Translations under genes and position numbers: made by a program
Shown here: positions 1 through 11,735 of the stretch, piece after piece
How positions within the stretch are numbered: position 1 is the first letter of the stretch
Layout of the letters: every line of letters begins with the position of its first letter
Notes under the pieces: model-generated
The model's database searches: none
What the model was told of the DNA's origin: nothing
What the model saw: only the letters and a program-made list of their open reading frames with translations
NCBI GenBank assembly: GCA_964019695.1
Contig: OZ026522.1
Span: forward strand, 77,531,601-77,595,600
Direction: 5' to 3'
Origin: Loripinus fragilis
Lineage: Eukaryota > Mollusca > Bivalvia > Lucinida > Lucinidae
Length of the DNA: 64,000 nt

Positions 1-1020
1 TTTTGTGTGAACAAATACATAGCAAAACTTCATACGCAAATCATTTGTAACATTTTTTCTGGTCGCTTCAATGTTCATTTGCAAGTAATAAAGCCGATTT
101 TAAAATTTCTATATTTAATTTCACTCATAAAGTACCCCCAAGTATGTCATTTGAAATAAGAAAATCACTTAAAAGAATGCCATCATTGGCTAACACTGAA
201 ATGGATCAGACAAAATACCACGTTTCATCAATGTTTGCATCGGGATGCATTATTTGGACATTATTACACGTATTTACATGTACATAATCTGGCTGGCTAA
301 TTTCAGACAATAAAATTAAAGGAAACGAAAATGTTATACCAATCAGATGAGATACCCGTAGATATTGGTTTCAGCTTAGCTGGTCTGCTGCCTATGCAAT
401 GTGTTTACTGAAACTTCGATACAATCAAAATTATCCTTTCCTGGTATAAAGCCACATTTCCGATTTTCAAGAACTGTGCGTATTTTAGTGTTACGTCCAT
501 TGCTTTAAACGACGTCAACGTAAGAGGGGGTAACGTACTAAAACCATTTGCACGAGACATCAGTACCGGTCTAAAGTTTGTATCGTTATAGCAGATAAAG
601 GGAAATGAGTCAGAAAACTATGGATATGCCGTTCGTGCATGTTAAATGTTTGTTTTAGAAAATACAGCATGCCTTTCTACCTTTGTTAAAATGAGTCTTT
701 ACAATAGGACGGAAAATATATGCAGTGTATATTAGTGTGCTTTTTAAAAAGCCTGTAACATATTGAATTTGGAAAGATAAAATAATGTTTCATGCACCAT
801 TATAACGGCGACGCTTTGATCTTTCGTTTGGCATTTGGCATTAGATCCTAACGCGTTAGTGGGTGGAGTTATGAATGGGTTTTCATTACATATTGAACCC
901 CCCTCGTACAATAGGTTCACTAAAATAAGCCTTGCTTATTTGCCCTCTACAGGTCTTTATTTTAGAGTGCATACCATATAAATAATTTTCTTATTTCTCA
1001 TCAAAAACGTATGTTGTGGG
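1..1020. other. AT-rich intergenic sequence, no gene seen
   Basis: No open frame with recognisable protein features and no clear repeat boundary is visible here on either strand. The stretch is AT-rich and ends at the terminal inverted repeat of the MITE that follows. Confidence 0.5.
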
Positions 1021-1021
1021 T

Positions 1022-1304
1022 CATGCGCGGATCCAGGAATTTTTGTCAGGGGGGGTCCAGGTCAGTCTGACAAAAAAGCTCTGACAACGTTTTTTTTTTT
1101 AGTCCTCAGCTTATTTTACAGAAGTCAAATGGTCAATTTCACAGAAATCTATCATTTTTCAAGGTTCCAGAGGGGGTCCAACATTTCCAGGGGGGTCCAA
1201 CTTTTTCCAGGGGGGTACAATTGCTTATTCCCTATAGATACCCTTATAACTTGTGATTTTCCAGGGGGGTCCGGACCCCGTCCCCCCATCTGGATCCGCA
1301 CCTG
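1022..1304. mobile_element. Foldback MITE with GGATCC ends, copy 1
   Basis: The copy begins CATGCGCGGATCCAG and ends CTGGATCCGCACCTG, so its ends are imperfect inverted repeats. The interior is rich in GGGGGGTCC runs. Two relatives with the same ends lie at 26086-26364 and 51802-52029. It has no coding capacity, so it is a non-autonomous element; the superfamily is not clear. Confidence 0.6.
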
Positions 1305-1305
1305 T

Positions 1306-1640
1306 GGGTACTCAAAAGAACTGTCTCAATGAGACGGTTCTTTTGAGCACCCAAAATGTACATAATGTGGGTACTTTAAAGAACTGTCTCAAAGATTTTG
1401 TTTGTTTGATTTGATTCTTTAAGTCCCATCAACAATCTTTCAGTTACACAGTGACGGGTCTTCCTGGGTTGAACCAGTTCTAAGCTAGGATAAATGTGTT
1501 TTGCTCAAGGACCACAACCCAGTGACACCGGTGAGGCTCGAACCCCCTGCTCTTTGGTCTCGAGTCAAGCACTCTACCACTGAGCCACTGCGCTCCCCCG
1601 ACTCAATGAGACGGTTCTTTTGAGCACCAAAAATGTATGT
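1306..1640. mobile_element. Palindromic MITE (family Q) split by a SINE
   Basis: The core is a near-perfect palindrome, CTCAAAAGAACYGTCTCA followed by its complement TGAGACGGTTCTTTTGAG. The copy is interrupted by the SINE at 1399-1598, after which the palindromic core is seen again. Other members of the family lie at 7085-7290, 11575-11735, 13015-13170 and 18655-18835, each carrying the same core and an 'accatatgttttg'-type flank. Confidence 0.6.
1399..1598 (-). mobile_element. tRNA-derived SINE, family A
   Basis: Read on the minus strand it starts GGGAGCGCAGTGGCTCAGTGG, giving an A-box (TGGCTCAGTGGTAGAGTGC) and a B-box (GGTTCGAGCC), then a body with 'ctagcttag...ctggttcaaccc', and ends in a CAAA-rich tail. 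Five more copies occur in the window. The tRNA-like head is a pol III promoter and not a functional tRNA gene, since the body continues for about 130 bp past it. Confidence 0.8.
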
Positions 1641-2028
1641 TAGAAATTGATAGGTAAGAAAATATTTACAATTTTCCACTGAAAAATTTTGTTTACGTAA
1701 CTTCATTTTTGTTCTCATTCAAATAGTAACAAGAATCTTTTAATTCTTGTCTTTTCAATGTCAATTTTATGAAACTCTTGAATTTCAAATAACTGTATTG
1801 AACCTAATAAGCACACTCATTGTATACTGTGCACATAGCCTTTACAAAAATCTGTACCCTCTTTTTGAAAACAGTATAGACACAGATCAGAAACCAGCTG
1901 ATCTGAGGATCCACTGTTTCTCATCCACACAATGAATCAACATTTAATGAAAATGCACCACCGGTATGGCTGGAAATTATAAGTTGCATTCAAAAATCAA
2001 AAAGGACTCACTTCAGTGCCATAAGCAT

Positions 2029-2240
2029 ATACAGTAAAACCTGTGTAAAAAGGGCACTCTCAAAAAGACCAAGGATTGAATTTCTAGACCAATTATCGCT
2101 TAATGCAGGTCAGAAGTATTGCAGAATGCTCCCCTTGGAGCATTCTGCAATACTTTTGACCTTCATTATGCGATAATTGGTCTTGAAAACCAATTTCTTT
2201 CTTTGAGAGCGGCAGTTTTACACACTCAGGTTTTACTGTA
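2029..2240. mobile_element. Palindromic MITE with TACAGTAAAACCTG ends (family P)
   Basis: The ends are TACAGTAAAACCTGTG and its inverse, ..CAGGTTTTACTGTA. The centre is a strong hairpin, GCAGAATGCTCC and GGAGCATTCTGC. Four more copies are at 3004-3195, 4094-4303, 11189-11375 and 14854-15059. The ends are reminiscent of pogo/Tc1-mariner elements, which is inference only. Confidence 0.7.
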
Positions 2241-3003
2241 CAATCCATATAAAAGGTTTATTCTTGGAATGATTTACTACCGTGTGTCCTGTGCGCTTTA
2301 TATGTAATTTGACTGACAATAAAACTGAAAATCAACATCATGATTTACTTCTCATCAATGCCTTCTTGAATTGCACATAATTCATCTATTAATTATCAAG
2401 GCCATGCAGAATCCAAAAATATCATCTTATGAACAAGTTTTCAACCAGATCAGCTGGAAGGTATTTTATCAATATCCCCTCGATTTACTTTTCTGTATGA
2501 ATGTTTAAATCAATAGATATCTATAAATAAATGCATATGGTCTAAGAAAAAACTAGAAATGAGTTTAGCATATTGATATTTTCCCTCTGGAAGCCGTACA
2601 ACACCATGTATAAAAATCGATACTTATTAAGGAATGTTATGTAATGACATCCATGACAACATTGTCTACATAACATGATGACAAAAACTTAACATTTTCA
2701 TGTAAAAATGGGATTTCAAAGTAAATTTTAAAGTCATAGATAAATCGAATCTACTAACATTTGTGCTCCTGTATTATTGAATTTATCAAATTCATTGCAA
2801 AAAGCGATAAAAAAGACCCTTAATGCACAAAGCTCTTATTTTCAAGGACTTTTCAAGCAAGCCCATCATATTCAAGTAGTTTTCAAGCCTGTGTAAAGTT
2901 GTGAACCCTGTATAATATATCTATAATATCAATTATATTACACATACTGGAACTCTGGAGTGAGAACACATACAACATAAACTGTACATTATAATTAACA
3001 AAC

Positions 3004-3195
3004 TACAGTGAAACATGTCTTAAGCGGCCACTCAAAAATAGACAAAACAAAGGTCTTAAAGACAAATCATGAAATGGTAGCTTAACGAAGATAAATGAAT
3101 TGCAGAATGCTTTCTTCGACCTGCATTAAGCAATAATCAGTAATAAAAAAAAAATGTCTTCTTTTTGAGTGGCCATTAAGACAGGTTTTACTGTA
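3004..3195. mobile_element. Family P palindromic MITE
   Basis: It starts TACAGTGAAACATGTCTTAA and ends AGACAGGTTTTACTGTA. This copy has lost part of the central hairpin found in the 2029-2240 and 4094-4303 copies. Confidence 0.65.
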
Positions 3196-3271
3196 CATCT
3201 TAAAATTCATTCTATGAACATGATTAACAGATTTTTCATACAAATTAAACAAACATTATTCTAATATGATT

Positions 3272-3583
3272 GTTTGGTTTGATGCTTAACGTCCCAGTCA
3301 ACAGCTATGGTCATGTTGGGACAGTCAGTTCATCTAACCACACTTTTTTCCTGGGCAAGCTTGACTAAGCGATTAATAGGTACTTCACGCATAATTTCAC
3401 TTGTAACTGACAAACACCAACCCTTCTTGAATCAGCTGAAGGGAGAATGGCTGTAGAAATTATTTCATGGTCAATCTCCACGAAAGTATGGGACTGGGCC
3501 CGGGATCAAACTCCCACCCCTGGATCTGCAGTCAGACACGTAATTGCATTCAGACACGTTACCGACTGCACTATGCAGCCTGG
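3272..3583 (-). mobile_element. tRNA-derived SINE, family B, with target duplication
   Basis: On the minus strand the head reads 'tgcatagtgcagtcggtaacgt', with a B-box-like GTTTGATCCC, and the body ends in an AAACAAACA-type tail. It is flanked by an 11-bp direct repeat, CTAATATGATT, at 3261-3271 and 3584-3594. That is the signature of insertion by target-primed reverse transcription. Confidence 0.75.
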
Positions 3584-3696
3584 CTAATATGATTTTAATC
3601 TTCGCATGCTGGGTAATAGTTTTTAAGTATTTTTTGCGGTCCGAAGATATTTTTCAACATTACTTTTTTAAAATATGCTATCTGGAATAACATAGG

Positions 3697-4050
3697 TGTC
3701 AAACAGCTTGGATCCAGACCAGGCACAGAGGTTATAAAACTTTTCATATCAACTTAGCTGAGCACAAAATTTATCCTGCTAATAAATGTTAAAATGCCAA
3801 CAATTGTTGGCATTTTAACCTTTATTAGCATGCTAAATGCAAAATCTGAGAGACATAAAGCAAGAAACTTTTTATTTGTCAGTATTTTAGTGTTTATGAG
3901 CATTTGAAATTTAGTGCTCAATTGAGTTGAGCATGGAAAAAGTTTTATAACCTTGGGGCAAGGCCTTACATACTGTTGGGGCTGATCTGGGTCAAAATGT
4001 TTGAAAAGATCATCAGCAGATAACAAATCGCCACTTGCGGGCAAAGAGTT
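3697..4050. repeat. Foldback repeat with nested palindromes (hairpin family R)
   Basis: The arms read 'aaacagcttggatccagaccagg' on the left and 'gctgatctgggtcaaaatgttt' on the right. Inside lies a second palindrome at about 3779-3825 (AATGCCAACAATTGTTGGCATT core). The arms belong to the GGATCCAGATCAG hairpin family found many times in this window. Confidence 0.5.
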
Positions 4051-4093
4051 AAGAAATACAAAGAGCATACATTGCTTCTAAGAGTATATAGAA

Positions 4094-4303
4094 TACAGTA
4101 AAAACCTGTCTAAAACGGCCACTCTCAACCAGACCAAAATTGGCTATCAAGAACAACCATTGCTTAATGCAGGTCAAATGTATTGCAGAATGCTCCCCTT
4201 GGAGCATTCTGCAATACTTTCGACCTTCATTAAGCTACCATTTGTCATTAAGATTTTTGTTTTGTCTATTTTTGAGTGGCCGTTTTACACAGGTTTTACT
4301 ATA
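4094..4303. mobile_element. Family P palindromic MITE
   Basis: Ends TACAGTAAAAACCTGTCTAA and ACACAGGTTTTACTATA, with the central GCAGAATGCTCCCC hairpin preserved. This is the best-kept copy with the 2029-2240 one. Confidence 0.7.
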
Positions 4304-4982
4304 AATTCATTAATAAGAAGCTGATAACCAAATACAAGTTGGTGACAATACTGAGACATGTCCTTCTATGTAAAACTGAAAAATAATGCTAAAAGCTACA
4401 AATGGCCTGTCGCCTTTCCCACCCAAATTCAGGGATAACAATGACTTTCTAAAAATTGTGATTTTTTCAAAAATAAAAACAGCACTGAAAAGCTCATTCC
4501 ATTAGAAAAATAACTGTGTTTAAATTTTCAAAATCCGTAAAGAAATAAAAAAAGTTATGCTATGTCAAACTAAACAACCCCTCAAATTTTGTCTGACATT
4601 TTATCGGTCACTTTACACATTGCTCAGCCAAGTATTTTTATGTTTTACCGGTCGCTATGTATTGGAAAAACTGTCGCGGGGCATTTTTCCATTGCCGACA
4701 ATGCAAACACTGGGTGTGTTTGAATGCTCTGCACACAAATGCGCTAAAATTTACACTTCTAAACTTAACATCATTTTGTAGAGGAACTCCCCAGCATCAT
4801 CGGGGTACCTTTTGTTTACTTTGGTTTTTAAAATTGACCGATCTTTGAAGCGCATTTGCTTACGGAAATAAATAGAAATTCCAAAAAAAAACTCCATTAG
4901 ATTCCTTGATCAAATCTATGTCATCCCTGATAAATTTAAAATTTTGCAATTTGATTGGTTATGCAAATGAACCCGGTCAAAA

Positions 4983-5041
4983 CAATTGGTTTATTAGGGC
5001 AGCACATTACATACATCAGCCCAGTACTCTAAAGATCTTAG
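4983..5041 (-). repeat. Degenerate duplicate of the BTB gene 3' coding end
   Basis: This stretch matches 5096-5170, the last coding bases of the BTB gene, over 'caattggttta...gcacattacatacayc-rgcccagtrctct...aaagatctt'. The copy lies just past the stop codon and no longer encodes the same residues. It may be a slipped tandem duplication inside the 3' UTR. Confidence 0.55.
4990..4995 (-). promoter_or_regulatory. Candidate poly(A) signal AATAAA for the BTB gene
   Basis: TTTATT on the plus strand gives AATAAA on the minus strand, about 90 bp past the stop codon at 5085. The position suits 3' end formation, but AT-rich sequence yields such hexamers by chance. Confidence 0.35.
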
Positions 5042-5084
5042 TACACAATTAGCATCAAAATAAAATAGTTAAAATCTCTGAGCA

Positions 5085-6667
5085 TCAAAGTCTTACAATT
5101 GGTTTAGTTGGATGGCACATTACATACACAGGCCCAGTGCTCTTCTCCTGGTGACCCTGAAAGATCTTGGGTTTATACTTCACCTCTCTGGCCACCTTCT
5201 TCATACCTCCCTTTGATGTCTTAACAAACTTGTCATTAACATCAGCCACAGTGGGCTGTGTATACCTAGATCTTGTACCTTCTGGCACGATAGCTACAGG
5301 AGGAATCACCTTAACACCTACAGGAACTTCAATCTCATCAGAACTATCAACATCATCAGATTCTGAATCATCATCACCTAGGTATTTATTCGTTCCCCAT
5401 CTGGCTTGTTTGTGAGAAAGTTTCTGACAAACAGTGCCTACATAACTATCTCCTTTTAAAAGAGTAGCGCTAATGATAGGCTTTGAGGAAGGGTTTAAAC
5501 TTTTTCCTTTATTGGAATAGCGATATTTTGCATTACTTACATAAGGAATATCATCCATTTGAGCTTGAATATCTTTACTATGCCCTTGATAACTGGTAGT
5601 TACATCGTCTGAGTCATAATAATCAAGGTAATCCTGCTTAACTACCTTTTTCCGCTTTCGTAATGACTTTTTTCGTTCAAGTAAATCTTCTGATAGATCC
5701 AGTGTATTTTGTTCAGGATTAATATCACCATATTCAGTATCTAGAACTTCTCTTTTTACTTCAATATAAGATTGATCTGGTTCAATATTTGAGAAGTCTG
5801 CACCTATACCATGCTCAGTCTTTAACTCTTTTCCTACAGTATCATCACTCTTATTATTCGACATACTTATCTGTTCAGATTTTCGCTTTCTTCCCCTTTT
5901 CTTGCCTTTTCCTTTCTCTTGTGTTTTTGAAAAGTCTTTTCCCAGTACACTCTCAGTTAATTCTCGACTGATTCTATCTATTTCTGATGTAGTACTTTCT
6001 GTGAGATCATATTTACCTATAGTATTGTCAAAATATATCTCTGGAGGAGCACCAACGTCCTCCATATCAATACTGAAATTGTCCGATAAATACTCATTAG
6101 AAAGATTGCCAATATTTGGCACCATCCTATTACCTTTAGGTCTCCCCCTTATCTTTGTACCATAAACATCTTCAGTGGAGGGTCTGTAAGGAAGGACTGT
6201 GTACAGATTCTTGGCCACCTCTTTGTGAGAAGCAAAATCTTCATTCAAATTCATTGTATGTTTTGCCCAGTTTCCACCATATGAACGATCCTTTGTCTCG
6301 CTTGTATGAGCTATATCAGTTGTATCCTCCATCTCAGGAGAGCTTTTCCTCCTTGATGATGTATCAGGTGAGTCCTTTTTCTCTCTCTTTCTAAGACTTC
6401 TGTACAGACCAGATGCACCAAAACTGTCATGTTGTATAATACCAGAGACCGGCACTGGGGTTTCAGGTTGTATAGACGAGGGAGTCTCATAGTCATCTAG
6501 TGGTTCTTGTTTAATTTGTACAGATGCATAATCCTCGTCTCCACCAGTCTGTCCTTTTACTACAGCCGTAGAAACGCTGTCTGAGTTGCTGGACTGATGT
6601 TTTTTGTGTGCTTGTTTAAGATTATCAGCTGCCTTGGTAGTGTGTGTTGATGATTGCTCTTCTTGAT
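5085..6667 (-). CDS. BTB/AT-hook protein, exon 5 (C-terminal, with stop)
   Basis: The acceptor is 'tggatttcag' directly before 6667. The first two bases complete an Asp codon with the G from exon 4. The exon encodes about 527 residues, mostly polar and acidic and probably disordered. It has a canonical AT-hook core, RGRPKGN, near one third of its length, a second basic block, GKKRGRKRKSE, that could be an AT-hook or nuclear localisation signal, and a third, KSLRKRKKVVK. Acidic Asp/Ser runs (DDDSESDDVDSSDE) follow. VKQEP- and VKREV-like stretches resemble SUMO acceptor sites (psi-K-x-E), which is inference. The stop is at 5085-5087. A foldback repeat begins about 50 bp upstream of the acceptor. 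Confidence 0.8.
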
Positions 6668-6714
6668 CTGAAATCCATAGATCGAGTTTAGCCAAATTTT
6701 TTAAGCTTGAAATT

Positions 6715-7112
6715 AGGGGATAACTGTATTCAAAATTTTCATTTTGGGAGGTATATCATTGGATATACAGAAGCGTAAAACATGATTTTTGAATGCATAT
6801 CCGATGATATACCTCTCCAAATGATATTTGAATATTGTTATGCCCATTCTATTGCACTAATAAAATTTTTCTTTAAAAAGACAGTAAAATGTAGTATGTT
6901 GCTTCTACATCCAGCTGCTTCCAGCTGCATAAATTTGCTTGGCTGCTTGCCATCTGCATTTAAAGCATTTGTCAGCCGATGAAAATCAGCGTTCAAGTAA
7001 CATAATGACGCCGAGTTTGCGACAGTGTGTTGCCGGATATACTGTCGCAAATTTATGACTTTATCCAATTAGATGTCGCGTTATATTTACAAGTACATTA
7101 GAATTGTAAATA
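6715..7112. mobile_element. Foldback MITE with GGAGGTATATC arms (family S)
   Basis: The arms read 'ttcaaaattttcattttgggaggtatatc' and, inverted, 'gatatacctctccaaatgatatttgaat'. A further part carries 'ggatatactgtcgcaaat'. The second copy is at 16397-16757, where the arms are better matched. This copy lies in intron 4 of the BTB gene, next to the exon 5 acceptor. Confidence 0.6.
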
Positions 7113-7290
7113 TCTTCTTACCCATTTTAACATATGTTTTGCGAGCTCAAAAGAACCGTCTCATTGAGACGATTCTTTTGAGTACCCACAACATATCTTT
7201 TTGAGATAGTTCTTTTGAGTATCCACAATATATGCTTTGTTTGAGTAATAAGAAAACTAATTTTTGAATACACACTCTTATCTAGGGGCT
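7085..7290. mobile_element. Family Q palindromic MITE
   Basis: The core 'ctcaaaagaaccgtctcattgagacgattcttttgag' is flanked by 'acatatgtttt' and 'gagtaataagaaaac', as in the other members of this family. Confidence 0.55.
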
Positions 7291-7829
7291 TGTAAATCAA
7301 TAGTTTTGTACCATGAAATCACAGGCACCCATAGCAATGGTGTAGCCAAAACGCTGAAAAAATTATGCACATCAAAGGGAGACTACTGTATCAAGCATTG
7401 GTTCTCTACAATTATGTCCCTTTTCAAGATGGAACTTCTCTTAAAGGAAAGAATTCCCTTCCAGAGGGAGAGAATTATTTCCTTTAAGAGCAGTTCCTTG
7501 TGGTATCGGAAATCACTTTTACCACATTAGGTGAGCTCCTTTGAGGCTGAGGTGAACTAAAAATGTGACCAAAAGTTTGGTCTTAGAGTAAAATAACTAG
7601 CAAAGAGAAATGTATATTAGAATAACTGGATTGCGTATATTTTTACTACGCACCTGCGTATACTGCGTAAATAGAGCGACGCCAATGCATGCTACATAAA
7701 CTAAAATGGGCGCAGCACAAAAGATTTTGGTACTTTATCACATATGCTCAACGCTTTGCAAGTGCTTACTGTGTAATTTTTCATGTTTTTTTTGTTGTCT
7801 GCTGATTTTTTTTTAAAACAAGAGGGCCA

Positions 7830-9700
7830 AGTGGTCCTAAATCACTCATCTGAGTTTTGTTTAACGCTAACATATAGGTATCTGTTGAAAGCTGGCCATG
7901 TCCCTGGTGACACCTGGGGTAGGGCTGATTTTGGCCCCAGGGGCATAATTTGAACAAACTGGGTAGAGGTCTACTAGGTCATGCTACATACCAAATATCA
8001 AGGCTCTAGGCCTTATGGTTTCAGACAAGAAGAAGAAGCTTTCATGTTTTTCCTTATATAAACCTATGTAAATCATGTGACCCCCTGGGCGGGGCAATAT
8101 TTGGCCACAGGGGCATAATTTGAACAAACTTGGTAGAGGTCAACTAAGTGAAGCTGCATAACAAATATCAAGGCTCTAGGCCTTATTGTTTCAGACAAGA
8201 AGATTTTTTCTTGTTTTTCCCTGTACATGTATAAGCCTATATAAAAAATGATACCCCCGGGTGGTGGCCATTTTTGTCCCCAGGGGCATAATTTTAACAA
8301 GCTTGGCAGAGGTCCACTAGGTGGTGCTACAAACCAAATATCAAGGTTCTAGGCCTTGTGGTTTCAGACAAGAAGATTTTTCATGTTTCCCCTATATAAG
8401 CCTATATAAAACATGTGACCCCAGGGCAGGGCAATTTTTGGCCCCGGGGGCATAATTTTAACAAACTTAGTAGAGGTCCACTAGGTGATGCTACATACCA
8501 AAAATCAAGGCTCTGGACCTTATGGTTTCAGTTCAAGAAGATTTTTTTCATGTTTTTCACTATAAAAGGGGTGATCAGAAAGTTCGTGGAAACTAGTTGC
8601 CATTTGTACATCGATTGATCAATAGAGCTGGAATTACAGCACTTAATACTGCAACACATATGCAGTTGGTCTGTTACAACATGCTTGATGTTAGTCATCT
8701 ACCTGCATCACAGTTGTCGTCAAGGCAACAATATATAGCGCCAACCGGCCCATTTTACGTTGCATTTTGACGTTTTACAACACAACCAATTAAACTTCAA
8801 CATTTTGTAAAATTTTGTTATGCTGTGATAGCCCATATTGCTTCCATATATTTTTAACAACATATTTACTCATCTTCTATGCAAACTTTCACAGATTTAT
8901 ATCTCTAAATCGAAACAAATAACAGTGCTGTCAAAAGGCAAAGCATTCAACTTCTATTAACCCATTGCCTGTTTTGGCATGTCAATTTTTAAAAATAAAC
9001 TATCAACACACTTTGAAAAACACCCCTTTTCAGGACAGTAGATCTAATATTGATAGTTAAGCCTGATATTATAATTATTGTGATGAACACTGACAAGAAA
9101 ATAAGTTTTTTATTTAAAATTTACAAAAACTCGAAAAATTGGCGCATTTTAGGCCTGCCCTCCAGACTGAAACCTATTAATTTGAATACATAGCGCAGCG
9201 GAATAACATAAAAACCTCATATTATGTTCAAAGAATGACGGAACATTACTTTCCGTTAAAAATACCAATCAATTCAAACACAACTACAAGTTTTAGCCCA
9301 GAAAAGCAACACAGGGGTATATACGGGCCGGTTCCAGCGAAGTGACGTCAAAGCGGCGCCTCGTGCTCATACGTCTGACGTCACATTTTATAAATTTCAA
9401 TTTCAGTCAACTTGCTATGAATGGTAGTTTATATCTATGCATTTTCATTGCAATCGATATAAGCAATGCGATTTAATAGCACTTTTCCACGAACTTTATG
9501 ATCACCCCTCGTATAAGCCTATGTAAAACATGTGACCTCAGGACAGTGCCATTTTTGGCCCCAGGGGCATAATTTGAACAAGCTTGGTCAAGGTCCACTA
9601 GGTGATGCTACATACCAAATATCAAAGCTCTAGGCCTTGTGGTTTCAAACAAGAGGAATTTTTTTTTAAAGTTTTCATCTTAAAAATCTATTTTAGCCTA
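7830..9700. repeat. Tandem array of ~155-bp units, interrupted by a MITE
   Basis: Four to five units carry 'ggggcataatttgaacaaacttggtagaggtccactaggtgatgctac', 'tatcaaggctctaggccttgtggtttcagacaagaag' and 'tataagcctatgtaaaacatgtgacc'. They run 7870-8560 and resume at 9512. The array is broken by the 947-bp element at 8565-9511. I remember similar arrays from bivalve genomes. No coding frame persists across the units. Confidence 0.7.
8565..9511. mobile_element. Mariner-like non-autonomous element with 25-bp TIRs
   Basis: The left end reads AAAGGGGTGATCAGAAAGTT and continues CGTGGAA; the right end is its complement with few mismatches. A TA dinucleotide flanks both ends (8563-8564 and 9512-9513), the target of Tc1/mariner transposases. 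The 'AAAGTTCGTGG' part is typical of mariner termini. No transposase frame is visible in the 947 bp. The insertion cleanly splits one unit of the surrounding array. Confidence 0.75.
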
Positions 9701-9956
9701 TGTGACCTAGATATGCGATGGACCAGAACCATTTGAAATTTTTTTAAAGAGGGCCATTGACATGTAAGGATCATTCCTGCCAAGCTGGTCAAATCTAGCC
9801 AGCAGTTTAGGAGGAGATGTCCTTTGAAGCAATTGTTGATGACACATGACAGAAGACGGACATTCAACGATCACAATAGCTCACCATGTGCCAATGGCTT
9901 AGCTGAGCCCTTAAATCTTTTCAAAAAATTCTTACAGGAATTACTTCAGAGTGTCA

Positions 9957-10055
9957 AATAGTTTGGATCAAGATCAGGCCAGTAGTTTTGTCGGGCCTGA
10001 TCTGGATCTAAACTGTTTGTAAAGGTTATCAGCAGATGACACTAGTAGGTAAAGA
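9957..10055. repeat. Hairpin of family R
   Basis: The arms are 'agtttggatcaagatcaggcc' and 'gggcctgatctggatctaaactg', followed by 'ttatcagcagatgaca'. This is a clean example of the short hairpin family that recurs through the window. Confidence 0.6.
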
Positions 10056-10078
10056 GCTAAACACCCATGCTGGCGAAA

Positions 10079-10770
10079 TACCGTAAAATTTTCACGTTTT
10101 TACCTCAAAAACATGGGTATAAATATTCGTGGTTTTTAATTTTTTGCCGTCTTTTGTACCCACAAAAATCATAAATGCCAGTTAAATGTCATGCGAAATG
10201 TCTGAAGTATGCGTTTAATCTGGATGATGAATCGTAGTTTCTCGTTGGTATTAAGTTGTACCTTAGAGTACATAGAATAGCGGTACATTTTAAGTGTCGA
10301 CTTAATTTGGCAATGCAATTCTCTGCAAAAACAATCACTTTTTAGTACTGTTAATTAACAATTATGTGAGCACGCTTGAAAGTAAATTGTAGTTATTTTG
10401 CAAAATAATCGAACACATACTGACAATCACTGGTCCAAGTCTGAATAAATGATCAGGTGTATCTAAGGGTAATTAATCAATTATCTTTCCAGCTTGTCCA
10501 AGCGGTCTATTGTGCAACGGTTGAACGCTCAAGAGCATGTCCTTGATTGACCTATTCATGTTCAATGAACAGTAAACATGTACGCTGGTCAGTCTATGAA
10601 AAACGGTGTTTTATGAACACAAATGAATACTCAATTGTTTTTCAGTATAAAGGCAAATAAACAATTGGTCCAACTTGAAAAATATTTCGCGGATTTTAAT
10701 TTTCGCGGTTTAGACTTACCACGAAATACCGCGAAAATTGGACGACGCGAAAATTTCCCATTTTACAGTA
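10079..10770. mobile_element. Foldback element with TACYGTAAAA ends
   Basis: The left end is TACCGTAAAATTTTCACG and the inverted right end is TACTGTAAAATGGGAAATTTTCGCG. Subterminal 'aaatattcgtgg' and 'atttcgcggattttaattttcgcgg' blocks are partly complementary. The 692 bp in between show no coding frame, which suggests a non-autonomous DNA transposon in intron 4 of the BTB gene. Confidence 0.5.
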
Positions 10771-10915
10771 TGCTTTAATATGTCTTTCATGCATCAACAA
10801 GTGTTCAAACATCTTCTGAGGGACTAGGCAAGTGATAATGCAATAAAACAAACACATTTGAATGTTATTCTTCAATATTCCATCTCATTCTAACAAAAAT
10901 CACACTGAAAACACA

Positions 10916-11118
10916 GGGAGCACAGTGGCTCAGTGGTAGAGTGCTTGACTTGAGACCGAAGGGCCATGGGTTCGAGCCTCACCGGCGTCACTGTGTTGTG
11001 GTCCTTGAGCAAGACACATTTATCCTAGCTTAGTACTGGTTCAACCCAGGAAGAACCGTCCCTATATAACTGAAAGATTGTTGATGCCATGTAAAGAATC
11101 AAATCAAACAAACAAACA
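10916..11118 (+). mobile_element. tRNA-derived SINE, family A
   Basis: The A-box is at about 10926-10944 (TGGCTCAGTGGTAGAGTGC) and the B-box at 10969-10979 (GGTTCGAGCCT). The body runs through 'cctagcttagtactggttcaaccc' and the tail is CAAATCAAACAAACAAAC. This is a well-preserved copy. Confidence 0.8.
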
Positions 11119-11188
11119 CTGAAAACACATTAAAACATTAAATTTCCCTTTTTTACAAGTGACAAAGGCTTCAAACAGCTTTGTGCAT

Positions 11189-11375
11189 ACAGTAAAACCT
11201 GTGTAAAAAGGTCACTCAAAAATAGACAAAACAAAGATCTTAATGACAAATGGCAGATTGCTCGCTTCCCTTGGAGCATTCTGAAATACTTTTGACCTTC
11301 ATTAAGCGATAATTGGTCCTGAAAACAAATTTTTGGTCTTTTTGAAAGCGGCCGTTTTACACAGGTTTAACTGTA
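11189..11375. mobile_element. Family P palindromic MITE
   Basis: It has ends TACAGTAAAACCTGTGTAAA and TTTTACACAGGTTTAACTGTA. The central hairpin is shortened to 'ttggagcattctgaaata'. Confidence 0.6.
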
Positions 11376-11574
11376 TATGTTTATGGCACAGTGAGTACTT
11401 TTTTGCAGATGCTTGTATGAAATTTTGACAATTGTAGAAGTTAACACAGAAATTATGGATCTATAATTACAAATAATTATCTTCCTTAAATTGGGGTTTA
11501 TCAAGCTTTAGATAAGAACAGATATTTGAAATATTTCTCTTTGACAGAAGTCCAGATTTTGATAAGAAATTTTT

Positions 11575-11735
11575 TGGAGCGTAAAAATGTGATTATTTTC
11601 TTATACAAGTAATTAGTTTTAACTATGTATTTTGGCTGCTCAAAAGAACCATCATATTCTTTTGAGTACCCATATCATATGTTTTAGTTGTGAAATAAGA
11701 TAATTATTTTTCAATTTTCTACTCTTATCTGGTGG
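11575..11735. mobile_element. Family Q palindromic MITE, degenerate
   Basis: The core is worn, 'ggctgctcaaaagaaccatcatattcttttgagtaccc', but the flanks 'gtaaaaatgtgattattttctta' and 'tgaaataagataattattttt' match other members. Confidence 0.45.

Noticed and set aside
10926..10990. tRNA gene (A-box and B-box present)
   Set aside because: The same head recurs in several copies followed by a common ~130-bp body and CAAA tail, so it is a SINE promoter and not a tRNA gene. The same applies to the heads at 17692, 55348, 61966, 3583, 14197 and 16365.
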